Origin: Larimichthys crocea
Taxonomy: Eukaryota; Chordata; Actinopteri; Sciaenidae
Direction of reading: 5' to 3'
Assembly: GCF_000972845.2 (NCBI RefSeq)
Contig: NC_040025.1
Span: forward strand, 18,717,399 to 18,781,398
DNA: 64,000 nucleotides
Shown: piece by piece, positions 39,301-46,287 of the stretch
Layout of the letters: every line of letters starts with the position of its first letter
Position numbering within the stretch: the stretch's first letter is position 1
Notes under the pieces: generated by a model
Told to the model about the DNA's origin: nothing
The model's input: the letters and a program-made list of their open reading frames with translations, nothing else
Databases searched by the model: none
Translations under genes and position numbers: made by a program

Positions 39301-41104
39301 TGGGGACCACAAAAGCATGTGGTGAATGTTTTATGCTAAATATGATTAAAGCAACCATGAAACCATTGTGTCTGTTAAAATAGAGCTTTCTACGTGTTTT
39401 TTTTTACTCTCCAAAGACGAGGAACATAAAGAACAGTCACATTATAGACTTGGGGACATCAGTGTTGTGCTAAAGTGACTGGCTGCTAATTGGACGCCTT
39501 TAACACTTGATCTCACTGGGGAATGTGTAATATCATCTGATTAGCCAGGGCAAAGTAGTTTGTTGATGAAAAGATGAAAACTTCTTTAATTCACCAGATC
39601 ATAAAGAACGAGCTCAACCACGCAGCGGATTTGACTGGTTAGTATACAATTAAAAGGAAAGGGACTGACCAGTGAAGTCAGCTTAAAGTGTTTGAAAAAC
39701 CTACATAACATCTGAGACACTGTCAGAACACGGTACATGGCATGCAGCATTTAGCATATTTGAAATGTATCATGGAATAAAGTTTTAATTAAAGCCGACT
39801 ATCATTCCATTTAATCGAATATGCACATGATCACATGGGCGTACTTAACTTCCTTTGTTATTCCAGTGCATATTACCTTATCAGTCAAGTCATTTGTATT
39901 AAATACTGGATCCTTACCAGTGCTTCTCTGGGGGGAGCTGCTGCATCATCTCCAGGTAGAAGGCCAGGCTGAGAAGATAAACAAACACTTGTGTTAGAGC
40001 GCCATCTAGTGGAGGACAGAGGCTCTGTGGATTTAATACAGCAAGGTTGGGATAGCATTTACAGTGAGCAAATCTATCCATCTAAATATATTGTTATTCA
40101 TCTATCAACCTCACAGACTCATGCTACTGAAATTAATTCAACACTTGAGGTACATCTTATATTTGAAAGCCTCAAACCTCTAGCAACTTGTCAGTCTGGA
40201 CAAGTCCATGATCATTTCCTGCATGCAACTAAAACTAGTTATGTAAATGTGAGATCACACTGAAACTGGCCATATGCACTGCATTAGTCTAGCTCTCTTC
40301 AGCCCAATTTGAGATTAACAGTAAAGGAAATAGCAACACACAATGGATACATGCATTATAAAAAAGGTATAGATATTTTTGGAAAGATATATATATTGCT
40401 CATGCACTATTGTTAGGCAGGTAGTTAGTAAAATGTTTTGTAAATGTTTATCATGCATGTGAAGCATGAATTCAGCTCCTCAACTTTGTTTCCTGCTCCA
40501 CCTGTCTCTGTGTTTATTTGACACTAGGTTCACCTCTGAATGATTCATGTCTGTCCCATGCAGCTTTAACTCTGCTCAGCACAGTTTGTATGCACGTAAA
40601 TGTAAATGTAGCGCACATGTAGCAGAGGTGTCGAGCTATATGAAGCATAACTTTCTATGCTTGTCAACAACAGCCAGGCTTGTTTGGCTAGCCGTGACCT
40701 TTCTACATTTCACCATGAACTGTGCACAACAAGACAGAGACGAGGCTTCATGGTCAGAGAGAAGCACGCACATTTGGTCATTTAGTAGGTAACAAGCCAC
40801 AGCCGAGTTCTGGCAACGTGTGGTAAAGCACAGGAGTGTCAGCTTGGCCTTTCGTGTCTGAACGACACGATGTCTGAGAGGAAACTTTGGAAACAGCCAG
40901 GAGCTAACTAGCGTGCTAACTAGCAGGCATGCTAACCCTCCGCTAGCCGGGCTACAACAATAACTTTAAGTGAAATGGTTTCATCCGAGGGTCTGGAGAC
41001 AGAAACACGCTCCGGGAGGTCACTGTCATGTGTGGACATTAAAAGGTGAAAGTTGTAGTTGCATAAACCTGTGTTGGTGGATCAGGTTGGTCGGTGGATG
41101 CCAT
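766..41104 (-). CDS. pex14: Peroxisomal membrane protein PEX14 (partial; last exon(s) outside window)
   Basis: Pex14 is the docking subunit of the peroxisomal matrix-import machinery; it binds cargo-loaded PEX5 and also PEX13 and PEX19. Eight coding exons join in frame with GT-AG sites: 41069-41104, 39918-39968, 22061-22145, 15619-15744, 12910-12995, 10884-10986, 7007-7104 and 766-857, giving residues 1-225. Human PEX14 has 377 residues, so the acidic C-terminal part is missing to the left. The start [10 protein letters not shown] matches the human MASSEQAEQP region. Residues about 30-72 ([20 protein letters not shown], then FLKKKGLTD) form the conserved helical PEX5/PEX19-binding domain. A membrane segment lies at about 110-127 after the WRDYGA motif. 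Residues 165-225 are rich in Q, E and L, as expected for the coiled coil. Identification rests on remembered family sequence. Introns are large (up to 17.8 kb). Confidence 0.95.
858..7006. other. pex14 intron 7
   Basis: It holds the candidate MITE at 3404-3778, purine-rich tracts at about 1985-2060 and 2230-2300, an A-rich tract at 4580-4650 and a GTTT/AAAC-rich stretch at 4315-4370. The segment 2330-2490 is of mixed composition and may be conserved non-coding DNA. Confidence 0.7.
3404..3778. mobile_element. Candidate MITE
   Basis: The left end AGTATTAAGCGACAG (3404-3418) and right end CTGTCGCTCAATACT (3764-3778) are inverted repeats with one mismatch. Weaker complementarity continues inward (CAGCAGA versus TCTGCAG). 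It is 375 bp long, with no supported coding content. Target duplication is unclear. Confidence 0.55.
7007..7104 (-). CDS. pex14: pex14 coding exon 7 (coiled coil)
   Basis: This 98 bp exon encodes residues 163-195. [20 protein letters not shown] matches human TTLASVQELLIQQQQKIQEL and is a clear coiled-coil segment. The acceptor is TCCACAG and the donor GTAGCT. Confidence 0.95.
7105..10883. other. pex14 intron 6
   Basis: It holds the alternating tract at 8534-8587, a G-rich segment with many GG runs at about 10550-10655, and a sharply defined non-repetitive block at 10680-10860 next to exon 6. No other element was recognised. Confidence 0.7.
8534..8587. repeat. 54 bp alternating pyrimidine-purine tract
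   Basis: TG, CG and one TA step alternate without a break, ending in GTGCGCGCGTG. The composition is prone to form Z-DNA. It lies in pex14 intron 6. Confidence 0.8.
10884..10986 (-). CDS. pex14: pex14 coding exon 6
   Basis: This 103 bp exon encodes residues 129-162 plus one base. [15 protein letters not shown] matches human KYLLPLILGGREDRK. It begins the soluble helical region after the membrane segment. The acceptor is TTGCAG and the donor GTGAAG. Confidence 0.95.
10987..12909. other. pex14 intron 5
   Basis: It holds MITE copy 1 (11195-11428). Nothing else recognised. Confidence 0.7.
11195..11428. mobile_element. hAT-like MITE relic, copy 1
   Basis: It reads AAATATCTTTGGGTTTTTG in the middle and ends AATTGTTGCAGCCCT at 11428. 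The right end GTTGCAGCCCT and the alternating ATCAATTAG-type motifs are those of a MITE family common in fish. The left end is decayed. Confidence 0.55.
12910..12995 (-). CDS. pex14: pex14 coding exon 5 (membrane segment)
   Basis: This 86 bp exon encodes residues 100-128. [19 protein letters not shown] is almost identical to the human membrane-associated segment. The acceptor is CTCCAG and the donor GTAAGT. Confidence 0.96.
12996..15618. other. pex14 intron 4
   Basis: It holds the (GT)20 tract. The segment 14520-14970 has a long chance-open frame in pyrimidine-rich DNA. Nothing else recognised. Confidence 0.7.
13933..13972. repeat. (GT)20 microsatellite
   Basis: An uninterrupted dinucleotide tract in pex14 intron 4. 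Confidence 0.95.
15619..15744 (-). CDS. pex14: pex14 coding exon 4 (end of binding domain and proline-rich linker)
   Basis: This 126 bp exon encodes residues 58-99. It starts [15 protein letters not shown], matching human GLTDEEIDMAFQQSG, and continues into a Pro/His-rich linker. The donor is GTGAGTGC; both ends are phase 1. Confidence 0.95.
15745..22060. other. pex14 intron 3
   Basis: Mostly AT-rich and without recognised transposons. Blocks such as 18000-18260 and 19240-19500 are non-repetitive and motif-dense, candidates for conserved non-coding elements. A CT-rich tract lies near 20800-20820. Confidence 0.6.
22061..22145 (-). CDS. pex14: pex14 coding exon 3 (PEX5/PEX19-binding domain, first part)
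   Basis: This 85 bp exon encodes residues 30-57 and the first base of codon 58. It reads [15 protein letters not shown] followed by [13 protein letters not shown], nearly identical to human. The acceptor is TTCCCAG and the donor GTGAGAG. This is the most conserved segment of the protein. Confidence 0.96.
29102..29115 (-). promoter_or_regulatory. CTCF-like motif, pex14 intron 2
   Basis: The minus strand reads CCAGTAGATGGCGA, 13 of 14 matches to CCASYAGRKGGCRS. Confidence 0.4.
35402..35442. repeat. (CA)n microsatellite
   Basis: An uninterrupted dinucleotide tract of about 41 bp in pex14 intron 2. Confidence 0.95.
35494..35507 (-). promoter_or_regulatory. CTCF-like motif, pex14 intron 2
   Basis: The minus strand reads TCACTAGGTGGCAG, 13 of 14 matches to CCASYAGRKGGCRS. 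Confidence 0.4.
36288..36326. repeat. AGC/AGT trinucleotide repeat
   Basis: Thirteen AGY units with eight pure AGC units at 36294-36317, in pex14 intron 2. An open frame across it gives poly-Ala, but there is no sign that it is coding. Confidence 0.9.
37047..37353. mobile_element. hAT-like MITE relic, copy 2
   Basis: It contains GCAACAATTAGTCAATTAAT near its left end, TTTTCAAGGAAAAAAGG, CTGACATTTTATAGCAAAAC and AATTGATCAATTAATCAAG. It ends TTATTAGTTGCAGCCCC, with the same right end and orientation as the copy at 11195-11428. Confidence 0.6.
37833..37851 (+). other. Potential G-quadruplex
   Basis: Four G-runs of three or more, separated by single T bases (GGGGTGGGGGGTGGGTGGG). One-base loops favour a stable quadruplex. 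It lies 150 bp left of the exon-like island. Confidence 0.5.
38003..38128 (+). other. Exon-like island, opposite strand, inside pex14 intron 2
   Basis: A pyrimidine-rich tract ending GGCTGCAG stands directly before a GC-rich 126 bp open segment, which is followed by a strong GAG|GTGAGT donor. The reading frame between the sites is open and encodes a Pro/Ala/Glu-rich peptide ([16 protein letters not shown], then [10 protein letters not shown]). The pattern of a proline-Leu stretch ending in an IWAR-like motif at an exon border faintly recalls the start of PR domains of PRDM proteins, but this is only an impression. No partner exons were found nearby. It may be an exon of a nested gene, a captured fragment, or chance. 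Confidence 0.3.
39918..39968 (-). CDS. pex14: pex14 coding exon 2
   Basis: This 51 bp exon encodes residues 13-29 ([17 protein letters not shown]). The ending PREAL matches human PREPL just before the conserved helical domain. The acceptor is CTCAG and the donor GTAAGG; both ends are phase 0. Confidence 0.88.
39969..41068. other. pex14 intron 1
   Basis: It contains the perfect CTCF-like motif and, at 40903-40924, two copies of GCTAACTAGC spaced 12 bp apart with further GCTAAC/GCTAGC motifs to about 40945. No other element was recognised. Confidence 0.6.
39999..40012 (-). promoter_or_regulatory. CTCF-like motif, pex14 intron 1
   Basis: The minus strand reads CCACTAGATGGCGC, a full match to the CTCF core CCASYAGRKGGCRS. 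It is about 30 bp from the exon 2 acceptor and 1.1 kb from the start codon. Confidence 0.55.
41069..41104 (-). CDS. pex14: pex14 coding exon 1 (start codon)
   Basis: The ATG is at 41104-41102. It encodes the 12 residues [12 protein letters not shown] and ends in phase 0. The donor GTTTATG is not a strong consensus, but the join to the next exon keeps the frame and the human-like order of residues. Any 5' UTR lies to the right of 41104. Confidence 0.85.
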
Positions 41105-41269
41105 CTTCTTCTCCTTCTTTGGGTTTTAAACTGCAGCTGTCCTCCGTGTCGTTGCATTTACTGCCACCCCCTGGTCTTCACTGCTTCATTATATTCTTTT
41201 AATTACTCCAGTTGAGATCTCAAATATCTCAGAATACATCTTCCCTACCTAGATTTCACACTTTTTTTC

Positions 41270-42180
41270 TTAATCTCTTACATGTTCCACTGTTTCCCTT
41301 CCTCCGCAGCTACATTGCCCAATTGGATGTTTGCAAAGAATTGTGTGCATTTATAATAAAAAGTGTACTGTTCAAATTGCCGTGTCCTGTTATTATTCTA
41401 CCCATAATTACTTACTTTCTTACTTACTTATTTCTATCCTGCTATCTCCACTGCATCCTACCTCTCCTACTTCGTTTTGTATTTTATGTAGATGTCTCTC
41501 TCCCTTTTGTCTGATTCTCACAGTATTGTTGCCACTGCTTAATTAAAAAACTCTGTTTTTCCTCCCTCTGATTTCCTCCCACCTCCTCTTTTCTTTGCAA
41601 TCTTGCTTCCCTTTTCCATTTCCTTGAATTTCTATATGTGCTGGAATCCACATGAAAACTATTTCTTACTCCTGGTGTGCTGACTGATCCAGTTTAGATG
41701 CTTAACTCACTTCAGATGACTATTTTTCTGCCTGTAATGTCTTCCACCCATTCTAATGCCAACAATATTGCACATAATTATACTGCAAATACACTTAAAA
41801 AGTTTGATGCTCACTTTGAAACTGTAATCTGATGACTGGGAATCACCACTGCTGCCCCCCTTCGTTCTGTTACTGGCTCTTTTGACCCATCTGTATAAAT
41901 GTCAATATACTCCACATAATTTCTGTCTCTATATAAAACTCCTGGACTAGTTCTGCTGTTTCATTTCTCCCCTAATATTCCACATCTCCAAGTCTACACA
42001 TGCTTCTTGTGTCATCCACTCTGGTCTCGGAGTCCACAGAACAGTTCGACCAAATTCTGTCTGATGTACCTTTAGTTGTTCTGCTACACGCTCCCCAACC
42101 CACCCAAAACTTGTTTTCTGCTCTTTCCCCCTTTCCCAGCAACTCTCCAAAACTTCTCACTATGTCCCTTTAGATGTATC
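41270..42180 (-). mobile_element. Decayed non-LTR retrotransposon fragment with RNase H domain
   Basis: On the minus strand, 41880-41897 reads YTDGSK, the first RNase H catalytic motif, followed by EPVTERRGAAVVIP. At 41739-41777 it reads LCAILLALEWVED, preceded by LSVFAV and then a stop where the active-site Glu is expected. Upstream (41947-42160) an open segment contains ERAENKFWVGWG. Frame changes and stops show it is dead. RNase H next to a LINE-type pol is known from I/Nimb-like and related clades; which clade is not settled. The limits are approximate. Confidence 0.65.
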
Positions 42181-43087
42181 CAATAATTAACTGAGTTGTT
42201 TCCTTCAGAGCCACAATGCAATACCGATGCAATCTTCCTATCCCTTGTTTGCTACTGTTATATGTTTTTACTCAAATGAATAAAAACTCATATTTCTAGA
42301 GAATCAATTGTGGAATGAAGAATTGATTTCACTTGACAAAAGTTAAAAAAAAAAAAGAAAGAAAGAAAAAAAAGTGATTTTATGAACTGATGTTTAGGTC
42401 AAAAGTTAACAACATTATTCATCATTTTGAGGACAAAGATAAAATAGTAAAATGAGGTGGTGAGATATTTATTTTGAAAGCCAAACCATTAACCTTCTTT
42501 TTTCTTCAATGACAGCATAAGAGTTATATACAGCAGTAGTGTATATATCTTATACTTTACTGTTAGAGGCTGCTCGACGCTCGATTACTTTAGTCTAAAG
42601 GATATCAAAGGTTTCCTATTCGTCATAGAAAGTGACTATTTTCCTCATTAAGTACAGTGAACACAACAGAGTTCATATGAAAACTTAATTAGATTTTGCC
42701 CAGAGCTCATTGTGTTCAGAGGCAACTTGTAAACACATTATCAACTGAATTAATAAAAGTCTTAATAAAAATATATATATATATAAAATAATAATACAAA
42801 CATTAAAAACATAATTAGTAAAACTATATTTTGACAAAGGGCCCTTCTGCAAGAAGGTTAAGAATGCATGATCCACACCTTAAGATGCATATTGTTATAT
42901 TTAAGTGGTGCATTTTCATACGCAAAACAAACATCAGGGCTCCTGATGGTCTGGGAGCACAGAGATTCTTGGGCCCAGGAAGAGTTCACCCCTTTGTCCA
43001 TTTGATAATCCAGAGCTAAATACATGCCAGCCTGAGTGCAATCCAGTCAGTCGAGGACAATGTATCTGATATAGCCCTATGTGATAA

Positions 43088-43200
43088 TGAATTAGTCAAA
43101 GTCAAAGTCAAAGTCAAAGTCAACTTTATTGTCAATGCTGCTATGTGTACAGGACATACAGAGCATCGAAATTGCGTTTCTCTCTTGTCTAAAACAGTAT
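43088..43200 (-). mobile_element. Non-LTR retroelement 3' tail
   Basis: On the minus strand it reads GAAACGCAATTTCGATGCTC, TGTATGTCCTGTACACATAG and GACAATAAAGTTGACTTTGA, followed by repeated GACTTT units. Such a tail with short terminal repeats is typical of fish LINE/SINE copies. Family not assigned. Confidence 0.55.
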
Positions 43201-44239
43201 GGACACAAGTGTAGTAAAAGATGTAAAAAGAAAAGTATATAAAATATATATATATAGAATAAAGATGTACAAATCTAAAAAAAATATATACAGCAAAAGA
43301 CATCTGTGAGGCAATATGGTTGCTATAAATATAAGTATGGTTATAGTTTACATTATATATGTACAGTCACAATAAAAAAATATGAATTAATTAATTAACA
43401 TTTTCATAATTCACACCAAGTCACCCATTTCCCGAGAGATGTTGACAGACACATTTTAAGTAAGATTACGTCTCATGTTGAATCCGCAGGGGTCCAGGTA
43501 GTTCATGTCTGTGGCAACAGTTTTTATTCTAAAATGAAAGAAGAGAGAAGAGAGCACAGACATCTACATGAGCAAAGAAAGATCTTTTATGTAAATACTG
43601 TAGTGCACACACTGTATTAAGATTGTGTAAACAGTGTTTCTTCTACAAAAATACAAAACTGTTATATAACAGTAACAGTGCAGTCATTCATGGGCCTCTT
43701 CAGGACAGGAATTACATTTGAAAACACAACACAACAGCAACACAATAAAAAAGGAATAATCAATGTAAAATGTAGGTCCTGTGGGACATTAGCGAGTCCA
43801 TTCCAGCCCACTGGACGACTGGCTGAAGTGTGCTGTAGATAATTGTCATCAAACTGCTGGGCAGAGTTAGAGTTTCAGAAAAAAGTAAACAGTGTGTAAA
43901 TGCTATCTTTTCTACCCTGAACAAAATACAGTTATCTGGAACAATCAATACTTGTTGTAGTAGATGTTGGGGGCAGTTGAAAGTTTAATTTATTATCAGT
44001 GTTTCAGAATTCACTTGTACTTCTTTACACTACAAGTTGGTTTTATAAATAGTTTTCAAAATAAAACACCCTGTACAGACTCCCAATCGTAGTAACGGCC
44101 AGAAAAGTAACAATTTCACTATGTAGGGAAAAATATCGCTTCAAGTCACAAGGCACTTTGTGTCAACAACAATCATAGCTGCTGCACCTTACATTCATTC
44201 ATTCATCGTACATTCCAGAGTTAAGTACCTGCCAGTCCA

Positions 44240-45065
44240 GTTACTCTACATCACTGGGCTCTAGCTGCATGTGCACCTCCACCTCTTCTGAATCATTGAC
44301 CTGCCCAGGAACTTGATTGGTGTCTATCTTTTTAAACCCCACTTCAGGAGAACACTGTGTTAGCAGAACCACAGTTTCCTTTTCAGATGCCTTGTCATCA
44401 GAAACCCCACTCCCCTCCAATACAGCTTCTCCAACAATACCCATAATCGGTCTGCAGGTTGATCAGTACCACAGGGCCTGAGCTTAAGCTGGTGTACATT
44501 ACTGGCAGCCATCCACTAGAGAAACAGTGGGATTCAGTTGAAACAACACCTAGTATGGCACAGGCAGCCACAAGTCTTCAATTGCAAGTTCAAAAAGTAC
44601 TCGCAACCTTGGCAAGCCTCACAGAGTCCTCACAGCATTTAATTCAGCTTCATCTGGTACCCCAGGGAAAAAATATTGCCTCATGCTGCAAGGCAGCTGG
44701 CATCCAACCAACATGATTCCCAAAGGTTTTTACTGATAACATCAGCCGGAGCAGACCTGGCTACCAACACTCTGTGCCTCTAACCACAGAGGAAAGGAGG
44801 GTGCAGGTAACATGCACATTTCCCAATCTTTAGATTGTGTAAGTTATGGATTTGAGTCAAAAGCTGTACTTGGAGGATTGGATGTGTTTCAGGCTGTGTG
44901 CCCTACAAGTTGTGGCAAGAGAAATGCCAATGCGTTTATGCAGAAAACAGCTCCTAGTTAACCACACAGCTAATAAAGTGATACAGGCCCAAGGGAAAAA
45001 TCATAAATCACTAATTAGAGGCTCAGAAAAAGTGTCTACCCTGAGGGCACTAGATCCTAAATGAC
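44240..45065. other. Unassigned open-frame cluster, possible decayed coding sequence
   Basis: Moderately long open frames occur on both strands: minus 44241-44444 (ending VHMQLEPSDVE) and plus 44459-44716 (with QVQKVLATLASLTESSQ) and 44846-45064. None matches a protein I recognise. The frames are broken by stops. Codon-like composition suggests an old transposon or retrocopy, but this is not shown. Confidence 0.25.
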
Positions 45066-45149
45066 TGCCTAAGACCGCACGTTAGAATACAACTGTTTAC
45101 TTTTGCTCCTTATTAATATTATCTATCCATCAATTTCATTAGGATTAGA

Positions 45150-45365
45150 AAATTTGGAGTACCCACAGGGAATGCAAACATACACACAGAAACCCAGCTG
45201 AGGTTTGAACCAGGAACCTTCTTGCTGTGAGGTAAAAGTTGGTGGTGACTGATTTAGTGCTGTAAAGCAATACGCATTTCTTACAGGAGATCACGTTACA
45301 GAGGGTAGGAGCAGGCATTCAGAAACTTGTATGAGCACCATTCACCTGATTTCTATTCTGTTATT
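45150..45365 (+). repeat. Dispersed repeat, copy A
   Basis: It matches 63447-63800 in the same order and orientation. Shared blocks are AAACCCAGCTGAGGTTTGAA, CCAGGAAC, TTGGTGGTG, CTGATTTAG, ACAGGAGATCA, GAGCAGGCAT and TTCACCTGATTTC. Relative to copy B, about 70 bp are missing after GTGAGGT. Confidence 0.7.
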
Positions 45366-45500
45366 ACAATCCTTTTACACCTCTTTAATTAAACCAAATG
45401 GATGGACTCACTGAAATACATTCACTTTGATTGTGCCTGTATAATTATATGTGACAAATAACTTGAATTGGACTGAATATTGGAAACATATATATTAGAC

Positions 45501-45948
45501 CAGTGGTTCTTAACCTGGGTTCGATCGAACCCTAGGGGTTCGGTGAGTCGGTCTCAGGGGTTCGGTGGAGCCCACGCCCTGGAATTTTTTATACCATTTG
45601 TTACAACATATCTTTGTGAGCAATCGTTTTCGAGGATGCTGGACATAAAAACTAAGAAAAGGAACAGACTTTGCTGTGAAAATGACATGAGACTGGCACT
45701 TGCCAAGGTGAAGCCACGCATATCTGAACTGGTCTCTCAAAGGCAACAGCAGAAGTCACACTGAGGTAAGTTGTTGTGAGTTCATGCACTGTGTTGGTTT
45801 TGTTATTTGAACAAGGTGATGTTGATGCACGGTTCATTTTGTGCACCAGTAAAAAAATCATATTTTATTTTTTACTAAAGAAGGGTTCGGTAAATGAGCA
45901 TATGAAACTGGTGGGGTTCGGTACCTCCAACAAGGTTAAGAACCACTG
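45501..45948 (+). mobile_element. hAT (Ac/Charlie-like) transposon relic, internally deleted
   Basis: The terminal inverted repeats are CAGTGGTTCTTAACCT at the left and AGGTTAAGAACCACTG at the right. Flanking 8-mers TATTAGAC and TTGTAGAG match at 5 of 8 positions, consistent with a decayed hAT target duplication. Inside, about 45560-45764 reads the end of a hAT transposase dimerisation domain (TTYLCEQSFSRMLDIKTKKR, then NRLCCENDMRLALAKVKPRI) up to a stop. The first part of the transposase is missing, so the element is dead. Confidence 0.85.
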
Positions 45949-46016
45949 TTGTAGAGAAACATTAAAACAGTATGACTAACAGGAGCAGGGACGGACACTG
46001 TAGGAGTTGACTGTCT

Positions 46017-46030
46017 CCAGGAGATGGCAG
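46017..46030 (+). promoter_or_regulatory. CTCF-like motif, dffa 5' flank
   Basis: The plus strand reads CCAGGAGATGGCAG, 13 of 14 matches to CCASYAGRKGGCRS, 167 bp before the dffa ATG and just after the hAT relic. Confidence 0.4.
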
Positions 46031-46196
46031 TGTTTGGACGCAGAGGATGACAGACAGCTGCAGGAGAAGAAGACACGGGGGGACACGGCAGCGGTTCCGT
46101 ATACGAAAGTGAGGACGAGACAGTGGACGAGCACTGCTGTCTGTCTGTGTCTGTCAGAGTTCAGAGAGGAAAGAAAAATACCTTCCTTCACATACA

Positions 46197-46287
46197 ATGA
46201 CAGACAGACCGTGTAAGGTTTGTAATTTCACCCGACAGAAGTCCTACGGGTTGGTAGTCCCGACCTTAGATGAGCTGAAGTTAAAAG
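46197..46287 (+). CDS. dffa: dffa coding exon 1
   Basis: This 91 bp exon encodes MTDRPCKVCNFTRQKS onward to LKLK, the first strands of the CIDE-N domain, and ends in phase 1 at a GTGAGT donor. Human has the equivalent KPCLLRRNYSREQHG. An overlapping upstream ATG at 46007 is in another frame and is probably 5' UTR. Confidence 0.9.

Larger units (their letters stand above)
22146..39917. other. pex14 intron 2 (17.8 kb)
   Basis: The largest intron. It holds two CTCF-like motifs, CA and AGC repeats, the G-quadruplex candidate, MITE copy 2 and the exon-like island at 38003-38128. Long stretches (for example 25600-25880, 31690-32340, 33340-33660) lack repeats and may be regulatory. Confidence 0.6.
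41105..46196. other. Intergenic region between divergent pex14 and dffa
   Basis: About 5.1 kb separating the two start codons. It is filled with the RNase H LINE fragment, a TA-repeat near 42770-42785, a LINE tail, the unassigned frames at 44.2-45.1 kb, repeat copy A and the hAT relic. The two promoters must lie at its ends; no TATA box is evident. Confidence 0.7.

Noticed and set aside
45480..45764. Host gene of the ZBED/SCAND3 type
   Set aside because: Only the last part of the hAT domain is present, enclosed by matching terminal repeats; a transposon relic.
41105..46196. Shared bidirectional promoter of pex14 and dffa
   Set aside because: The start codons are 5.1 kb apart and separated by several transposon relics; two separate promoters are more likely.
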